NCBI GenBank assembly: GCA_002315615.1
Contig: DCHK01000070.1
Coordinates: 1 to 63,542, forward strand
Reading direction: 5' to 3'
DNA length: 63,542 nt
Origin: Bacteroidales bacterium UBA1754
GTDB lineage: Bacteria; Bacteroidota; Bacteroidia; Bacteroidales; Paludibacteraceae
Shown: one piece after another, positions 1 through 7,317 of the stretch
Layout of the letters: every line of letters starts with the position of its first letter
Numbering within the stretch: the stretch's first letter is position 1
Notes under the pieces: model-generated
Told to the model about the DNA's origin: nothing
What the model saw: only the letters and a program-made list of their open reading frames with translations
Databases searched by the model: none
Position numbers and translations under genes: made by a program

Positions 1-41
1 TTTTTAGTGGACACTAATGAATTTTAGTAAAGAAAAAGATA

Positions 42-1463
42 ATGCTAACCTTTAATAAATGGTTTTGGTCAAAAGCGCTCGTCTATTTAATAGATGTGCT
101 TATCGTCAACATAGGTTTTTTCTCTTTCTATTTGGTTGAAAAAATCTTGTTTGATGCCGTATTTGAACCATCGGCAATTCCGTACTTGGTAATTGCAAAC
201 ATTACATATATAATTTCTCTCTTTTTGTTTCCTACGGTGGTCTATTATCGTTGGAAAAATCCTACACTCGTTATAAACCAAGTTTTTAAGTTGGTACTGA
301 TGCATTTGTTGTTGTTTTACGCAATGCTATCGGTGTTCAATTTATTTTCAGTCAACATATTGCACGTGCTTTCATTCTATGCGTTTTTCCTTGTGGCAAT
401 GTTGGCTTATCGCTATTTGTTGTGGAAAATGATTGGTCATTTGCGTTTGCAAGGAAAAAACAACAAGAAAATCGTGTTGGTAGGCGAGGCAGAGAGCATC
501 AATAAGGTTATTCAGGTGATGGACGATTTTTTGATGGGATATTCTATTGTTGGCATTTTTTCTGATGACGAGAAATTGGACAAGAATAAGTTGCCGATGC
601 AGAATTTGAAAAAAATCGGTAAAGTTGCCGATTTGCTCGATTTCTGTAAAACGATGAAGCAAAACGAAGATGTAATTGACGAAATTTATTGTGGATTGCC
701 TTTAGAACAATTTGAGGATTTCTCTACAATGCTCGATTTTTGCGAAAACAATATGATTCGTTTTTTCTTTGTTCCTACGCAATACAACTTTGTGCCACGA
801 AATTTAAAATCAACACAAATAGCGAATTTACTTGTGCTTTCGGTTCGTGAAGAGCCTTTGCAAGATGTGCAGAATATCATAGTCAAACGAATATTCGACA
901 TTGTGGTGTCTTCGTTGTTCTTGATTCTTATTTATCCGTTTGTTTTTGTGATTGTTGGAACTTTGATAAAATTATCGTCGAAAGGTCCAATTTATTTCAT
1001 TCAAAAACGCACGGGAATGAACGGCAAAATTTTTAATTGCATCAAGTTTAGAAGTATGGTTCAAAACGAGCAGTGCGACGATGTTTGTGCTACTCGCAAC
1101 GACCCTCGAAAGACAAAAATTGGTGCTTGGTTGAGAAAAACAAATTTAGACGAACTGCCACAGTTTATCAACGTGTTGCGTGGCGAAATGAGTGTTGTAG
1201 GACCTCGTCCGCATATGCTCAAACATACCGATTTGTATGCTTCTATGGTAAATCATTATGCGGTTCGTTTATTGGTGAAACCTGGCATTACGGGTATGGC
1301 GCAGTGCAAGGGTTTTCGTGGCGAAGTGTCGAAAGTGGAAGACATTCAGCAACGCGTGAAGTGGGATGTTTGGTATCTCGAAAATTGGTCGTTTTTTTTG
1401 GATATAAAAATTGTTTTTCTCACAATTTTGAAAATGATAAAAGGTGATGAAAATGCTTATTAA
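42..1463 (+). CDS. Undecaprenyl-phosphate sugar phosphotransferase (WbaP/WcaJ type)
   Basis: Initiates exopolysaccharide, capsule or O-antigen repeat units by moving a sugar-1-phosphate from a nucleotide sugar to undecaprenyl phosphate at the inner membrane. Four hydrophobic helices occupy roughly residues 12-126, a Rossmann-like cytoplasmic domain follows (about 140-270), then a re-entrant hydrophobic segment (about 285-311) and the C-terminal bacterial sugar transferase domain. The domain shows the KFRSM motif and the NLDELPQ...GEMSVVGPRP block near residues 365-392. The 473 aa length fits the family. It is the first gene of a four-gene set: the next gene starts 3 bases after its stop. The sugar (glucose, galactose or a modified hexose) cannot be read from sequence. 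The Wza/BY-kinase pair at 50-53 kb is a plausible functional partner. Confidence 0.9.
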   Translation: MLTFNKWFWSKALVYLIDVLIVNIGFFSFYLVEKILFDAVFEPSAIPYLVIANITYIISLFLFPTVVYYRWKNPTLVINQVFKLVLMHLLLFYAMLSVFNLFSVNILHVLSFYAFFLVAMLAYRYLLWKMIGHLRLQGKNNKKIVLVGEAESINKVIQVMDDFLMGYSIVGIFSDDEKLDKNKLPMQNLKKIGKVADLLDFCKTMKQNEDVIDEIYCGLPLEQFEDFSTMLDFCENNMIRFFFVPTQYNFVPRNLKSTQIANLLVLSVREEPLQDVQNIIVKRIFDIVVSSLFLILIYPFVFVIVGTLIKLSSKGPIYFIQKRTGMNGKIFNCIKFRSMVQNEQCDDVCATRNDPRKTKIGAWLRKTNLDELPQFINVLRGEMSVVGPRPHMLKHTDLYASMVNHYAVRLLVKPGITGMAQCKGFRGEVSKVEDIQQRVKWDVWYLENWSFFLDIKIVFLTILKMIKGDENAY

Positions 1464-1466
1464 ATT

Positions 1467-1811
1467 ATGAAAAAGTTACTTTATATTTTGTTGTTTTTGT
1501 TTTTTGTCTTTGATATTTCGGCAAAAGACAAAGCGTCTAAACAAACGGTGGTTTTTAATGTTATGTTGACAAAAGAAAACAAAGACGTAACAAAGAAAAT
1601 TTCAGAAAAACCTGGCGTTGTCAGCGCTCGTTACGATGCTACTACAAGCACTGTGGAAGTGGCATACAAACCTACCGAAACCAATATAAAAAATATTTCC
1701 GACGCATTCAAAGAAAATGGCGTATTGGCATTCCCAATTGGCGAAAATTGTTCCGCTAAGAAAGGCGGTTGTCTCAATAATTCTGCCACTCAAATAAACA
1801 CAATGAAGTGA
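1467..1811 (+). CDS. Secreted HMA-fold-like small protein lacking the CxxC metal motif
   Basis: A 114 aa protein with an N-terminal signal peptide (hydrophobic residues 4-17, cleavage probably near 19). Residues 27-88 follow the rhythm of a heavy-metal-associated (HMA) domain: a beta strand, a helix, a PGVVSARYD segment, a TVEVAYKP strand, then a second helix ending in ENGV. Where HMA domains carry GMxCxxC, this protein reads MLTKENKD (residues 33-40), so the usual copper/zinc site is absent. Two cysteines instead sit in the tail (C95 and C102). It begins 3 bases after the sugar transferase and its stop overlaps the next start by one base. No function can be assigned; a periplasmic metal-related or protein-binding role is only a guess. 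Confidence 0.6.
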   Translation: MKKLLYILLFLFFVFDISAKDKASKQTVVFNVMLTKENKDVTKKISEKPGVVSARYDATTSTVEVAYKPTETNIKNISDAFKENGVLAFPIGENCSAKKGGCLNNSATQINTMK

Positions 1812-2449
1812 TGGAAATAAAGCATTTTGTTTTCAATCCTTTGGCAGTAAATACTTTTGTGGTTTTCGACGACACAAAAGAGTGTGTCATTGTAGATTGT
1901 GGTTGCTACAACGACAAAGAAAAACAGAAACTCAAAGATTTCATCTCTAAAGAAAATCTCGTAGTTAAACATTTGATTTGTACGCACTTGCACTTCGACC
2001 ATATCTTTGGTAATAAATTTGTTTTCGATACATACGGTGTGAGTCCCGAAGGCTCTCCGAAGGACAATGATTGGCTCGAAGAAATGTCTTGGCGCGCTCA
2101 AATTCTTGGCATTGATTGCAATGAAGAATCTGTGAAATTGGGAAGAGAATTGAAAGAAGGCGATGAAATTACGGCGGGTAATTTTTCTTTTCGTGTGGTT
2201 GAAGTTCCTGGTCATTCGCAAGGTGGATTGATGTATTACTGCGAACAAGAAAAAATCGCTTTTGTTGGTGATACGGTTTTTTGTGGCAGCATTGGCAGAG
2301 CCGATTTGCCTGGTGGTAAGCAAAATGCACTTTTAGAGAGTATTCGCACAAAAGTTTTCTCTTTGCCCGACGATACTACGTTGATGTGTGGACACGGAAT
2401 GCCAACAACTGTGAAAGCGGAAAAAGAAAACAATCCATTTTTCTCATAA
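1811..2449 (+). CDS. Metallo-beta-lactamase-fold hydrolase (glyoxalase II-like)
   Basis: A 212 aa zinc hydrolase of the MBL superfamily. The signature THLHFDH gives H59, H61, D63 and H64. Further ligands are the histidine in VPGHSQGG, the aspartate in FVGDTVF and the histidine in CGHGMPT near the C-terminus. The size and the GSIGRADLPGG segment fit the glyoxalase II-like/YcbL branch of small cytoplasmic MBL proteins; the substrate (a thioester or other hydroxyacyl compound) is unknown. Start: the frame opens at a GTG at 1808, but the ATG at 1811 overlaps the TGA of the upstream gene (TGATG), a typical coupled start, so I prefer it. The stop in turn overlaps the miaA start. Confidence 0.85.
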   Translation: MEIKHFVFNPLAVNTFVVFDDTKECVIVDCGCYNDKEKQKLKDFISKENLVVKHLICTHLHFDHIFGNKFVFDTYGVSPEGSPKDNDWLEEMSWRAQILGIDCNEESVKLGRELKEGDEITAGNFSFRVVEVPGHSQGGLMYYCEQEKIAFVGDTVFCGSIGRADLPGGKQNALLESIRTKVFSLPDDTTLMCGHGMPTTVKAEKENNPFFS

Positions 2450-3351
2450 TGAACACACTTTTCGTCATACTTGGACCTACGGGCGTAGGCAAAACAGATT
2501 TAAGTATCCGTATGGCGAAACATTTGTGTACACCAATTATTTCGGCAGACTCTCGGCAGATATTTCGTGGACTTGAAATAGGCACCGCAGCACCAACAGA
2601 AAAAGAGTTGAGCGAAGTGAAGCATTATTTTGTAGGAACGCATAATGTTGACGAATATTTTAATGCTTCGCAGTTCGAAATGGAGGTACTGCGCATTCTT
2701 TCAAAAGAAGTTTTTCCTACAACTCCAAACGCCTTGCTCGTGGGTGGTTCTATGATGTATATTGATGCCGTTTGCAAAGGTATTGATGACATTCCAAATG
2801 TAGATGAAGATGTGCGAAAAATGTTGCACGAACAATTCTTGAAAGAGGGCATTGATAATATTCGTATGCAACTGAAAATGCTCGACCCGGAGTTTTACAA
2901 TGAGGTGGATTTGAAGAATAGCAAACGTGTGATTCACGCTGTAGAAGTTTGCCTTACGGCTGGTGTTCCGTATTCTTCGTTGCGTAAAAAAACTGCGAAA
3001 GAACGTCCTTTCAAAATAGTAAAGATTGGTCTGAATCGCGACCGCGATGAACTTTACGAACGTATCAATTTGCGTGTGGACAAAATGATGGAGCAGGGAC
3101 TTGAAGACGAAGCCCGTCGTTTCTATCATTTGCGTGAACTTAATTCGCTCAATACAGTGGGCTATAAGGAACTTTTTAAGTATTTTGACGGAGAATGGAC
3201 GAAAGATTTTGCTGTGAATATGATAAAACAAGATTCTCGCAGATACGCACGCAAGCAGTTGTCGTGGTTCAATCGCGACAAAGATATTGCTTGGTTTCAT
3301 CCCGACGACGAGGCAGCAATAATGGCATACGTTATGCAGCAGCAGAGTTGA
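2449..3351 (+). CDS. miaA: tRNA dimethylallyltransferase
   Basis: Adds the dimethylallyl group to N6 of A37 in tRNAs reading UNN codons, the first step to (m)s2i6A. The P-loop GPTGVGKT is at residues 9-16, followed by the family motifs SADSRQIFRGLEIGTA, VGGSMMYIDAV and the C-terminal TVGYKELFKYFDG and KQDSRRYARKQLSWF. The length of 300 aa is normal. The frame extends upstream to 2386, but that part lies inside the preceding gene. The ATG at 2449 shares one base with the TAA before it and begins exactly where homology starts. It is the last gene of the operon with the sugar transferase, a housekeeping gene riding on a polysaccharide-type transcript. Confidence 0.96.
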   Translation: MNTLFVILGPTGVGKTDLSIRMAKHLCTPIISADSRQIFRGLEIGTAAPTEKELSEVKHYFVGTHNVDEYFNASQFEMEVLRILSKEVFPTTPNALLVGGSMMYIDAVCKGIDDIPNVDEDVRKMLHEQFLKEGIDNIRMQLKMLDPEFYNEVDLKNSKRVIHAVEVCLTAGVPYSSLRKKTAKERPFKIVKIGLNRDRDELYERINLRVDKMMEQGLEDEARRFYHLRELNSLNTVGYKELFKYFDGEWTKDFAVNMIKQDSRRYARKQLSWFNRDKDIAWFHPDDEAAIMAYVMQQQS

Positions 3352-3435
3352 TAGTTAGGAGTGTTTAAGACTATTTGCTAAATTCGTAATTCGTAAACCT
3401 GTCGCCTTGGCTGGCGAGCGTTAAGAAAATTGAAT

Positions 3436-3498
3436 TATAAATCGTTAAGAATTGACCCTCGTTCAAGCGAAGCGCGTTTGGGTCAATTTAGATTTATA
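3436..3498. repeat. Long imperfect inverted repeat (hairpin element)
   Basis: The outer arms TATAAATC (3436-3443) and GATTTATA (3491-3498) and the inner arms AATTGACCC (3450-3458) and GGGTCAATT (3480-3488) are exact reverse complements. They enclose a GC-richer centre, so the RNA could fold into a 63-base stem with internal loops. There is no T-run after it, so it does not look like a terminator. A dispersed REP-like element is the likelier reading. Confidence 0.65.
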
Positions 3499-3676
3499 GT
3501 GAAAATTTTTAGTGAGACAGGCGCAGCGACGAGTTCTTTTGGTTCGTTTTCTTGCGGAAAGAAAATGAACAGAGTAAAAGAACGCTTGGTTATTTCGCTT
3601 CGCTCAATGATTACTTCCCTTCGGTCAATGATTGTTAATTGTTAATTCAAAATTCAAAATTCTTAATTAAATTGTC

Positions 3677-3684
3677 TATCTTTG
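3677..3684 (+). promoter_or_regulatory. valS promoter -7 box
   Basis: TATCTTTG matches the Bacteroidota -7 consensus TAnnTTTG exactly, 36 bases before the valS ATG. No TTTG is seen at the expected upstream distance, so only half of the promoter is visible. Confidence 0.5.
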
Positions 3685-3720
3685 CATTTCAAAAAAAGAA
3701 AAAAGTAAAAAACATATATA

Positions 3721-6465
3721 ATGGAATTAGCAAGCAAGTATAATCCTGCCGAAGTGGAGGAAAAATGGTACAAGTACTGGATTGATAATAAGATGTTTAG
3801 TTCTAAACCTGATGGTCGTGAGGCCTATACGGTTGTCATTCCGCCACCTAACGTTACTGGCGTGTTGCACATGGGTCACGTACTGAACGAGACGATTCAA
3901 GATATTTTGGTTCGTCGTGCACGTATCGAAGGAAAAAATGCTTGTTGGGTGCCTGGTACCGACCACGCTTCTATTGCTACCGAAGCAAAAGTTATCAAAC
4001 GCTTGGCAGAGCAAGGCATTAAAAAATCAGACCTTACTCGTGATGAATTCTTGAAACACGCTTGGGCTTGGACTGACGAACACGGCGGAATTATTCTTAA
4101 ACAACTTCGCAAACTTGGTTGCTCGTGCGATTGGGATAGAACATCTTTCACAATGGACGATGTGCGCTCTCGTGCGGTTATCAAAGTTTTCTGCGATTTG
4201 TACGAAAAAGGTTTAATTTATCGTGGACTTCGTATGGTGAATTGGGACCCCGAACGCCAAACTGCTTTGAGCGACGAGGAAGTAATTTATCACGACGAAC
4301 ATTCTCATTTGTTCTATCTCCGTTATTATGTTGACGAACCTGCTGGCTCAAAAGACCAAGAGGAAGCAAATGCTATTGTGAATCCTACGGTATTTGACCC
4401 TACTGTAAAACAGCAAGTTATATATCGCGATGCACAAGGGCGTCGTTATACGGTTGTTGCTACCACACGTCCCGAAACAATTATGGGCGACGTGGCAGTT
4501 TGTATCAACCCAAAAGACCCTAAAAATACTTGGTTGAAAGGTAAAAAGGTGATTGTACCAAAAGTTGGTCGTGTTATTCCTATTATTGAAGATAGATACG
4601 TGGAAATAGAATTCGGTACTGGTTGTTTAAAAGTAACTCCAGCACACGATGTGAACGACTATGCACTTGGACAGAAATACAACCTCGAAACGATAGATAT
4701 TTTCAATCCAAATGCCACAATCTCTGAGGCTGCAGGTATGTATGTTAGAATGGATCGTTTCGATTGTCGTAAGCAAATTGTTGAAGATTTGAAAGCCGAA
4801 AATTTGGTCGAAAAAGTTGAAGATTACGACAATAAAGTTGGTTATAGCGAGCGTACAAATGTGCCTATCGAACCACGTTTGTCATTGCAGTGGTTCATTC
4901 GTATGCAACATTTTGCCGACATTGCTTTGCCACCTGTGATGAACGATGACATTCAGTTCTACCCAACAAAGTATAAGAATACTTATCGCAGTTGGCTCGA
5001 AAATATTAAGGATTGGTGCATTAGTCGCCAACTTTGGTGGGGACATCGTATTCCTGCCTATTTCTTGCCAAATCAAGAGGGCGTGAAAGACGAAGATAAA
5101 AAATTTGTGGTAGCAGAAACTGCTGAACTTGCTTTGGAAAAAGCACGCAAAATTGCTGGTTACGAGAACGTTACTGCCGATGATTTGAAACAAGATGAAG
5201 GTGCACTCGATACTTGGTTCTCGTCGTGGTTGTGGCCTGTAAGTTTGTTCGATGGAATTGAAAAACCGAACAACGAAGAAATAAATTATTACTATCCAAC
5301 TGCCGACCTTGTTACGGGACCAGATATTATTTTCTTCTGGGTGGCACGTATGATTATGGCTGGCTACGAATATCAAGGTAAAATGCCGTTCAAACACGTG
5401 TATTTCACAGGTATTGTTCGCGATAAATTAGGCCGTAAGATGAGTAAATCGCTCGGAAATTCACCCGACCCACTCGATTTAATTGAGCGTTTTGGTGCCG
5501 ATGGCGTGCGTATGGGTATGATGCTCTCTGCTCCTGCAGGAAATGATATTTTGTTCGACGAATCGCTTTGCGAACAAGGTCGTAATTTCAATAACAAAAT
5601 TTGGAACTCACTTCGTTTGGTGAAAGGTTGGGAAGTGGCAGACATCGCTCAACCAGAGTCTTCAAAAATTGCGGTAGAGTGGTTCAATTCTAAACTTAAC
5701 GCATCAATTGCCGAAGTCGATGATTTGTTTGGAAAATATCGTTTGAGCGAGGCTTTAATGGCTATCTATCGTTTGTTTTGGGATGAATTTTCTGCTTGGT
5801 ATCTCGAAATGATTAAACCTGCATACCAACAACCAATAGACAAACAAACATACGATGCTACAATAGGTTTCTTCAAAACTTTGCTGAAACTATTGCACCC
5901 ATTTATGCCTTTCATTACAGAAGAATTGTATCAGGCAATTAAGTCAGACGCCGATGCCGATAGCATTATGACGAGCGGACGCCCAGTAGCAGGAAAAATT
6001 GACGCCGATTTGTTGGAACAATTCGAGGCGCAGAAAAATGTTATTGCAGGTGTGCGTACCATTCGCTTGGAAAAGAACATTGCACGCAAAGATGTGCTCG
6101 ATTTGTATGTAACCAAAGGCGAAAACAACGATAAATTTGAAAGTATCGTGGTGAAGATGTGTAATGTTTCGGGTGTGAAGAAAGCCACATCGCCGCTCAC
6201 AGGTATGCAATCTTCGTTTTTGGTAGGTACTACCGAATATTCAGTTCCGTTGATGAACAACATCAATGTGGATGAAGAAGTGAAGAAAATTGAAGCAGAC
6301 ATTCAACATTACGCAGGTTTCTTGGTGGGCGTGATGAAAAAACTTTCAAACGAAAAATTCGTTGCCAATGCTAAACCCGAAGTGGTAGAACTCGAGCGCA
6401 AGAAAAAATCTGATGCAGAAAGCAAAATCCAAGCATTGAAAGAAAAACTTGCACAATTGAAATAA
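3721..6465 (+). CDS. valS: Valyl-tRNA synthetase
   Basis: Class I aminoacyl-tRNA synthetase charging tRNA-Val, with a CP1 editing domain that removes mischarged threonine. The HIGH-type motif HMGH is at residues 50-53, inside PPPNVTGVLHMGH, the form characteristic of ValRS. The KMSKS motif is at 573-577. The editing-domain stretch TTRPETIMGD lies between them. The last 70 residues form a Lys/Glu-rich coiled coil, the ValRS C-terminal arm. The length of 914 aa is normal. It is a single-gene unit with a -7 box upstream and a terminator hairpin 24 bases after the stop. Confidence 0.97.
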   Translation: MELASKYNPAEVEEKWYKYWIDNKMFSSKPDGREAYTVVIPPPNVTGVLHMGHVLNETIQDILVRRARIEGKNACWVPGTDHASIATEAKVIKRLAEQGIKKSDLTRDEFLKHAWAWTDEHGGIILKQLRKLGCSCDWDRTSFTMDDVRSRAVIKVFCDLYEKGLIYRGLRMVNWDPERQTALSDEEVIYHDEHSHLFYLRYYVDEPAGSKDQEEANAIVNPTVFDPTVKQQVIYRDAQGRRYTVVATTRPETIMGDVAVCINPKDPKNTWLKGKKVIVPKVGRVIPIIEDRYVEIEFGTGCLKVTPAHDVNDYALGQKYNLETIDIFNPNATISEAAGMYVRMDRFDCRKQIVEDLKAENLVEKVEDYDNKVGYSERTNVPIEPRLSLQWFIRMQHFADIALPPVMNDDIQFYPTKYKNTYRSWLENIKDWCISRQLWWGHRIPAYFLPNQEGVKDEDKKFVVAETAELALEKARKIAGYENVTADDLKQDEGALDTWFSSWLWPVSLFDGIEKPNNEEINYYYPTADLVTGPDIIFFWVARMIMAGYEYQGKMPFKHVYFTGIVRDKLGRKMSKSLGNSPDPLDLIERFGADGVRMGMMLSAPAGNDILFDESLCEQGRNFNNKIWNSLRLVKGWEVADIAQPESSKIAVEWFNSKLNASIAEVDDLFGKYRLSEALMAIYRLFWDEFSAWYLEMIKPAYQQPIDKQTYDATIGFFKTLLKLLHPFMPFITEELYQAIKSDADADSIMTSGRPVAGKIDADLLEQFEAQKNVIAGVRTIRLEKNIARKDVLDLYVTKGENNDKFESIVVKMCNVSGVKKATSPLTGMQSSFLVGTTEYSVPLMNNINVDEEVKKIEADIQHYAGFLVGVMKKLSNEKFVANAKPEVVELERKKKSDAESKIQALKEKLAQLK

Positions 6466-6489
6466 AATCAATTGTAAACCAATAATTTG

Positions 6490-6523
6490 TAGAGACGTCA
6501 TAATATGGCGTCTCTATGTTTTT
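6490..6523 (+). terminator. Terminator after valS
   Basis: TAGAGACG (6490-6497) pairs with CGTCTCTA (6509-6516) and is followed by TGTTTTT. Confidence 0.8.
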
Positions 6524-6862
6524 ACACACATAAAAAACACATTTCTCTCGTTTTTGCATAAATATTCATTTCTTATGCAATACCGAACCAATACCGAACG
6601 ATAACCGAAGGATAAGCGAAGGGTAACCGAAGATGTAAAATCTGCAAAAATGCTGTTTTTTGCGTGTTTTTTGAAAAACACGTTCAAAAATATGCAAAAT
6701 TTCTGCATAAATATGCAAGAGTTACTGTACATAATACCTCGCTTGTGCGCATCGTTCGTTATAGGAAAACGCAGTTTTTACCTTGCATAAACAATTGAAA
6801 ACCATATTGTCCTATAAAAAAGTTTTGTAACTTTACACTTTGAAATGTAAAAATTGTATTTT
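6524..6862. other. Non-coding gap with tandem repeat and hairpins
   Basis: No protein or tRNA is evident between the valS terminator and 6863. The gap contains a TGCATAA/TTATGCA inverted pair (about 6555-6579), a five-unit 10-11 base tandem repeat (6580-6633), a CGTGTTTTTTGAAAAACACG hairpin (about 6663-6682), a scatter of ATATGCAA-like words, and a TAACTTTA box just upstream of the next gene. A structured RNA or a dispersed repeat cluster are both possible; nothing matches an RNA family I know. Confidence 0.5.
6580..6633. repeat. Degenerate 10-11 base tandem repeat (TAACCGAAGGA type)
   Basis: Five adjacent units drift stepwise: TACCGAACCA, TACCGAACG, TAACCGAAGG, TAAGCGAAGG, TAACCGAAG. All share the core (A)NCGAA. 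The register is preserved, so this is a true tandem array, not chance similarity. Confidence 0.75.
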
Positions 6863-7309
6863 ATGACAAAAATCGAAAAACTGAAAATTTGCGACTGGAC
6901 GTTGGTTGTGGTGCTAATATTTGAAATTGCGTCGAGTTTCATTATGGAATTTAAGCACGGACGAGACTTGCTCGGAATACCATCACGCAGTTGGACTGCC
7001 ATTCATATTGCTTTGTCGTTGGGAATGTTTGCCCTTATGGTGTGGCATTTATATTTGCACTATGGTTTCAGTGGTTGGTGGAGCAAAATCTGCAAACTGA
7101 AAATTGCTTTGTCGAAATGGTTGTTTGCGATTTCTGCATTTGTGCTCACTTCTGGACTGATAGTGTCGGTATATTGGTTGATGCACTATCGTTCGCACGT
7201 GAAGAAAATGGTAGAAATTGCCCACGGCAAAATAGGATTTTTGTTGCTGGCATTGTGCGTGTGGCATATCATTCGCCATTTTAATTGGTTTTGCAGTAAG
7301 AAAAACTAA
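6863..7309 (+). CDS. Four-helix membrane protein, DUF4405-like (cytochrome b-type)
   Basis: A 148 aa integral membrane protein with four hydrophobic helices (about 12-30, 46-66, 83-105 and 121-140). Histidines lie in or at the ends of the helices: H48, H62 and H66 in helix 2, H108 and H112 after helix 3, H121, H135 and H139 in helix 4. This pattern (WHLYLH and AHGK...WHIIRH) resembles the DUF4405/flavinylation-associated cytochrome b-like family, in which paired histidines bind haem. A redox role in the membrane is therefore inferred, with the partner unknown. The frame opens at a TTG at 6854, but the ATG at 6863 is the natural start. The menE start follows 8 bases after its stop, suggesting co-transcription with a quinone-biosynthesis gene. 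Confidence 0.65.
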   Translation: MTKIEKLKICDWTLVVVLIFEIASSFIMEFKHGRDLLGIPSRSWTAIHIALSLGMFALMVWHLYLHYGFSGWWSKICKLKIALSKWLFAISAFVLTSGLIVSVYWLMHYRSHVKKMVEIAHGKIGFLLLALCVWHIIRHFNWFCSKKN

Positions 7310-7317
7310 CAATCTTT

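Larger units (their letters stand above)
3352..3720. other. Repeat-rich intergenic region between miaA and valS
   Basis: This 369-base gap holds a mosaic of short repeats rather than a convincing gene. In order: TAGGAGTGTTTAAG (3357-3370), similar to modules near 29.7 and 32.3 kb; a doubled AATTCGTA motif (3381-3396); a CGCC/GGCG mini-hairpin (3402-3420); a long imperfect hairpin (3436-3498); a segment that would encode ETGAATSSFGSFSCGKK; two related CGGTCAATGATT-like units; and the ATTGTTAATTGTTAATT module next to the valS promoter. A 71-codon frame (3430-3645) crosses all of this. I regard it as a translated repeat, not a protein, because it runs through the hairpin and the simple repeats and has no separate expression signals. 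Confidence 0.6.

Noticed and set aside
1790..2323. 177-codon minus-strand frame opposite the MBL hydrolase
   Set aside because: A shadow of a gene with clear zinc motifs on the plus strand; no motif on the minus strand.
3430..3645. 71-codon frame encoding ETGAATSSFGSFSCGKK and similar
   Set aside because: It crosses a long hairpin and simple repeats, lacks its own signals, and looks like translated repeat DNA.
6580..6633. CRISPR-like array
   Set aside because: Units are adjacent 10-11 base repeats without spacers and drift from unit to unit.
6520..6862. tRNA, 6S or other known RNA gene in the valS downstream gap
   Set aside because: No cloverleaf, CCA end or recognisable long bulged hairpin; only short hairpins and repeats are visible.
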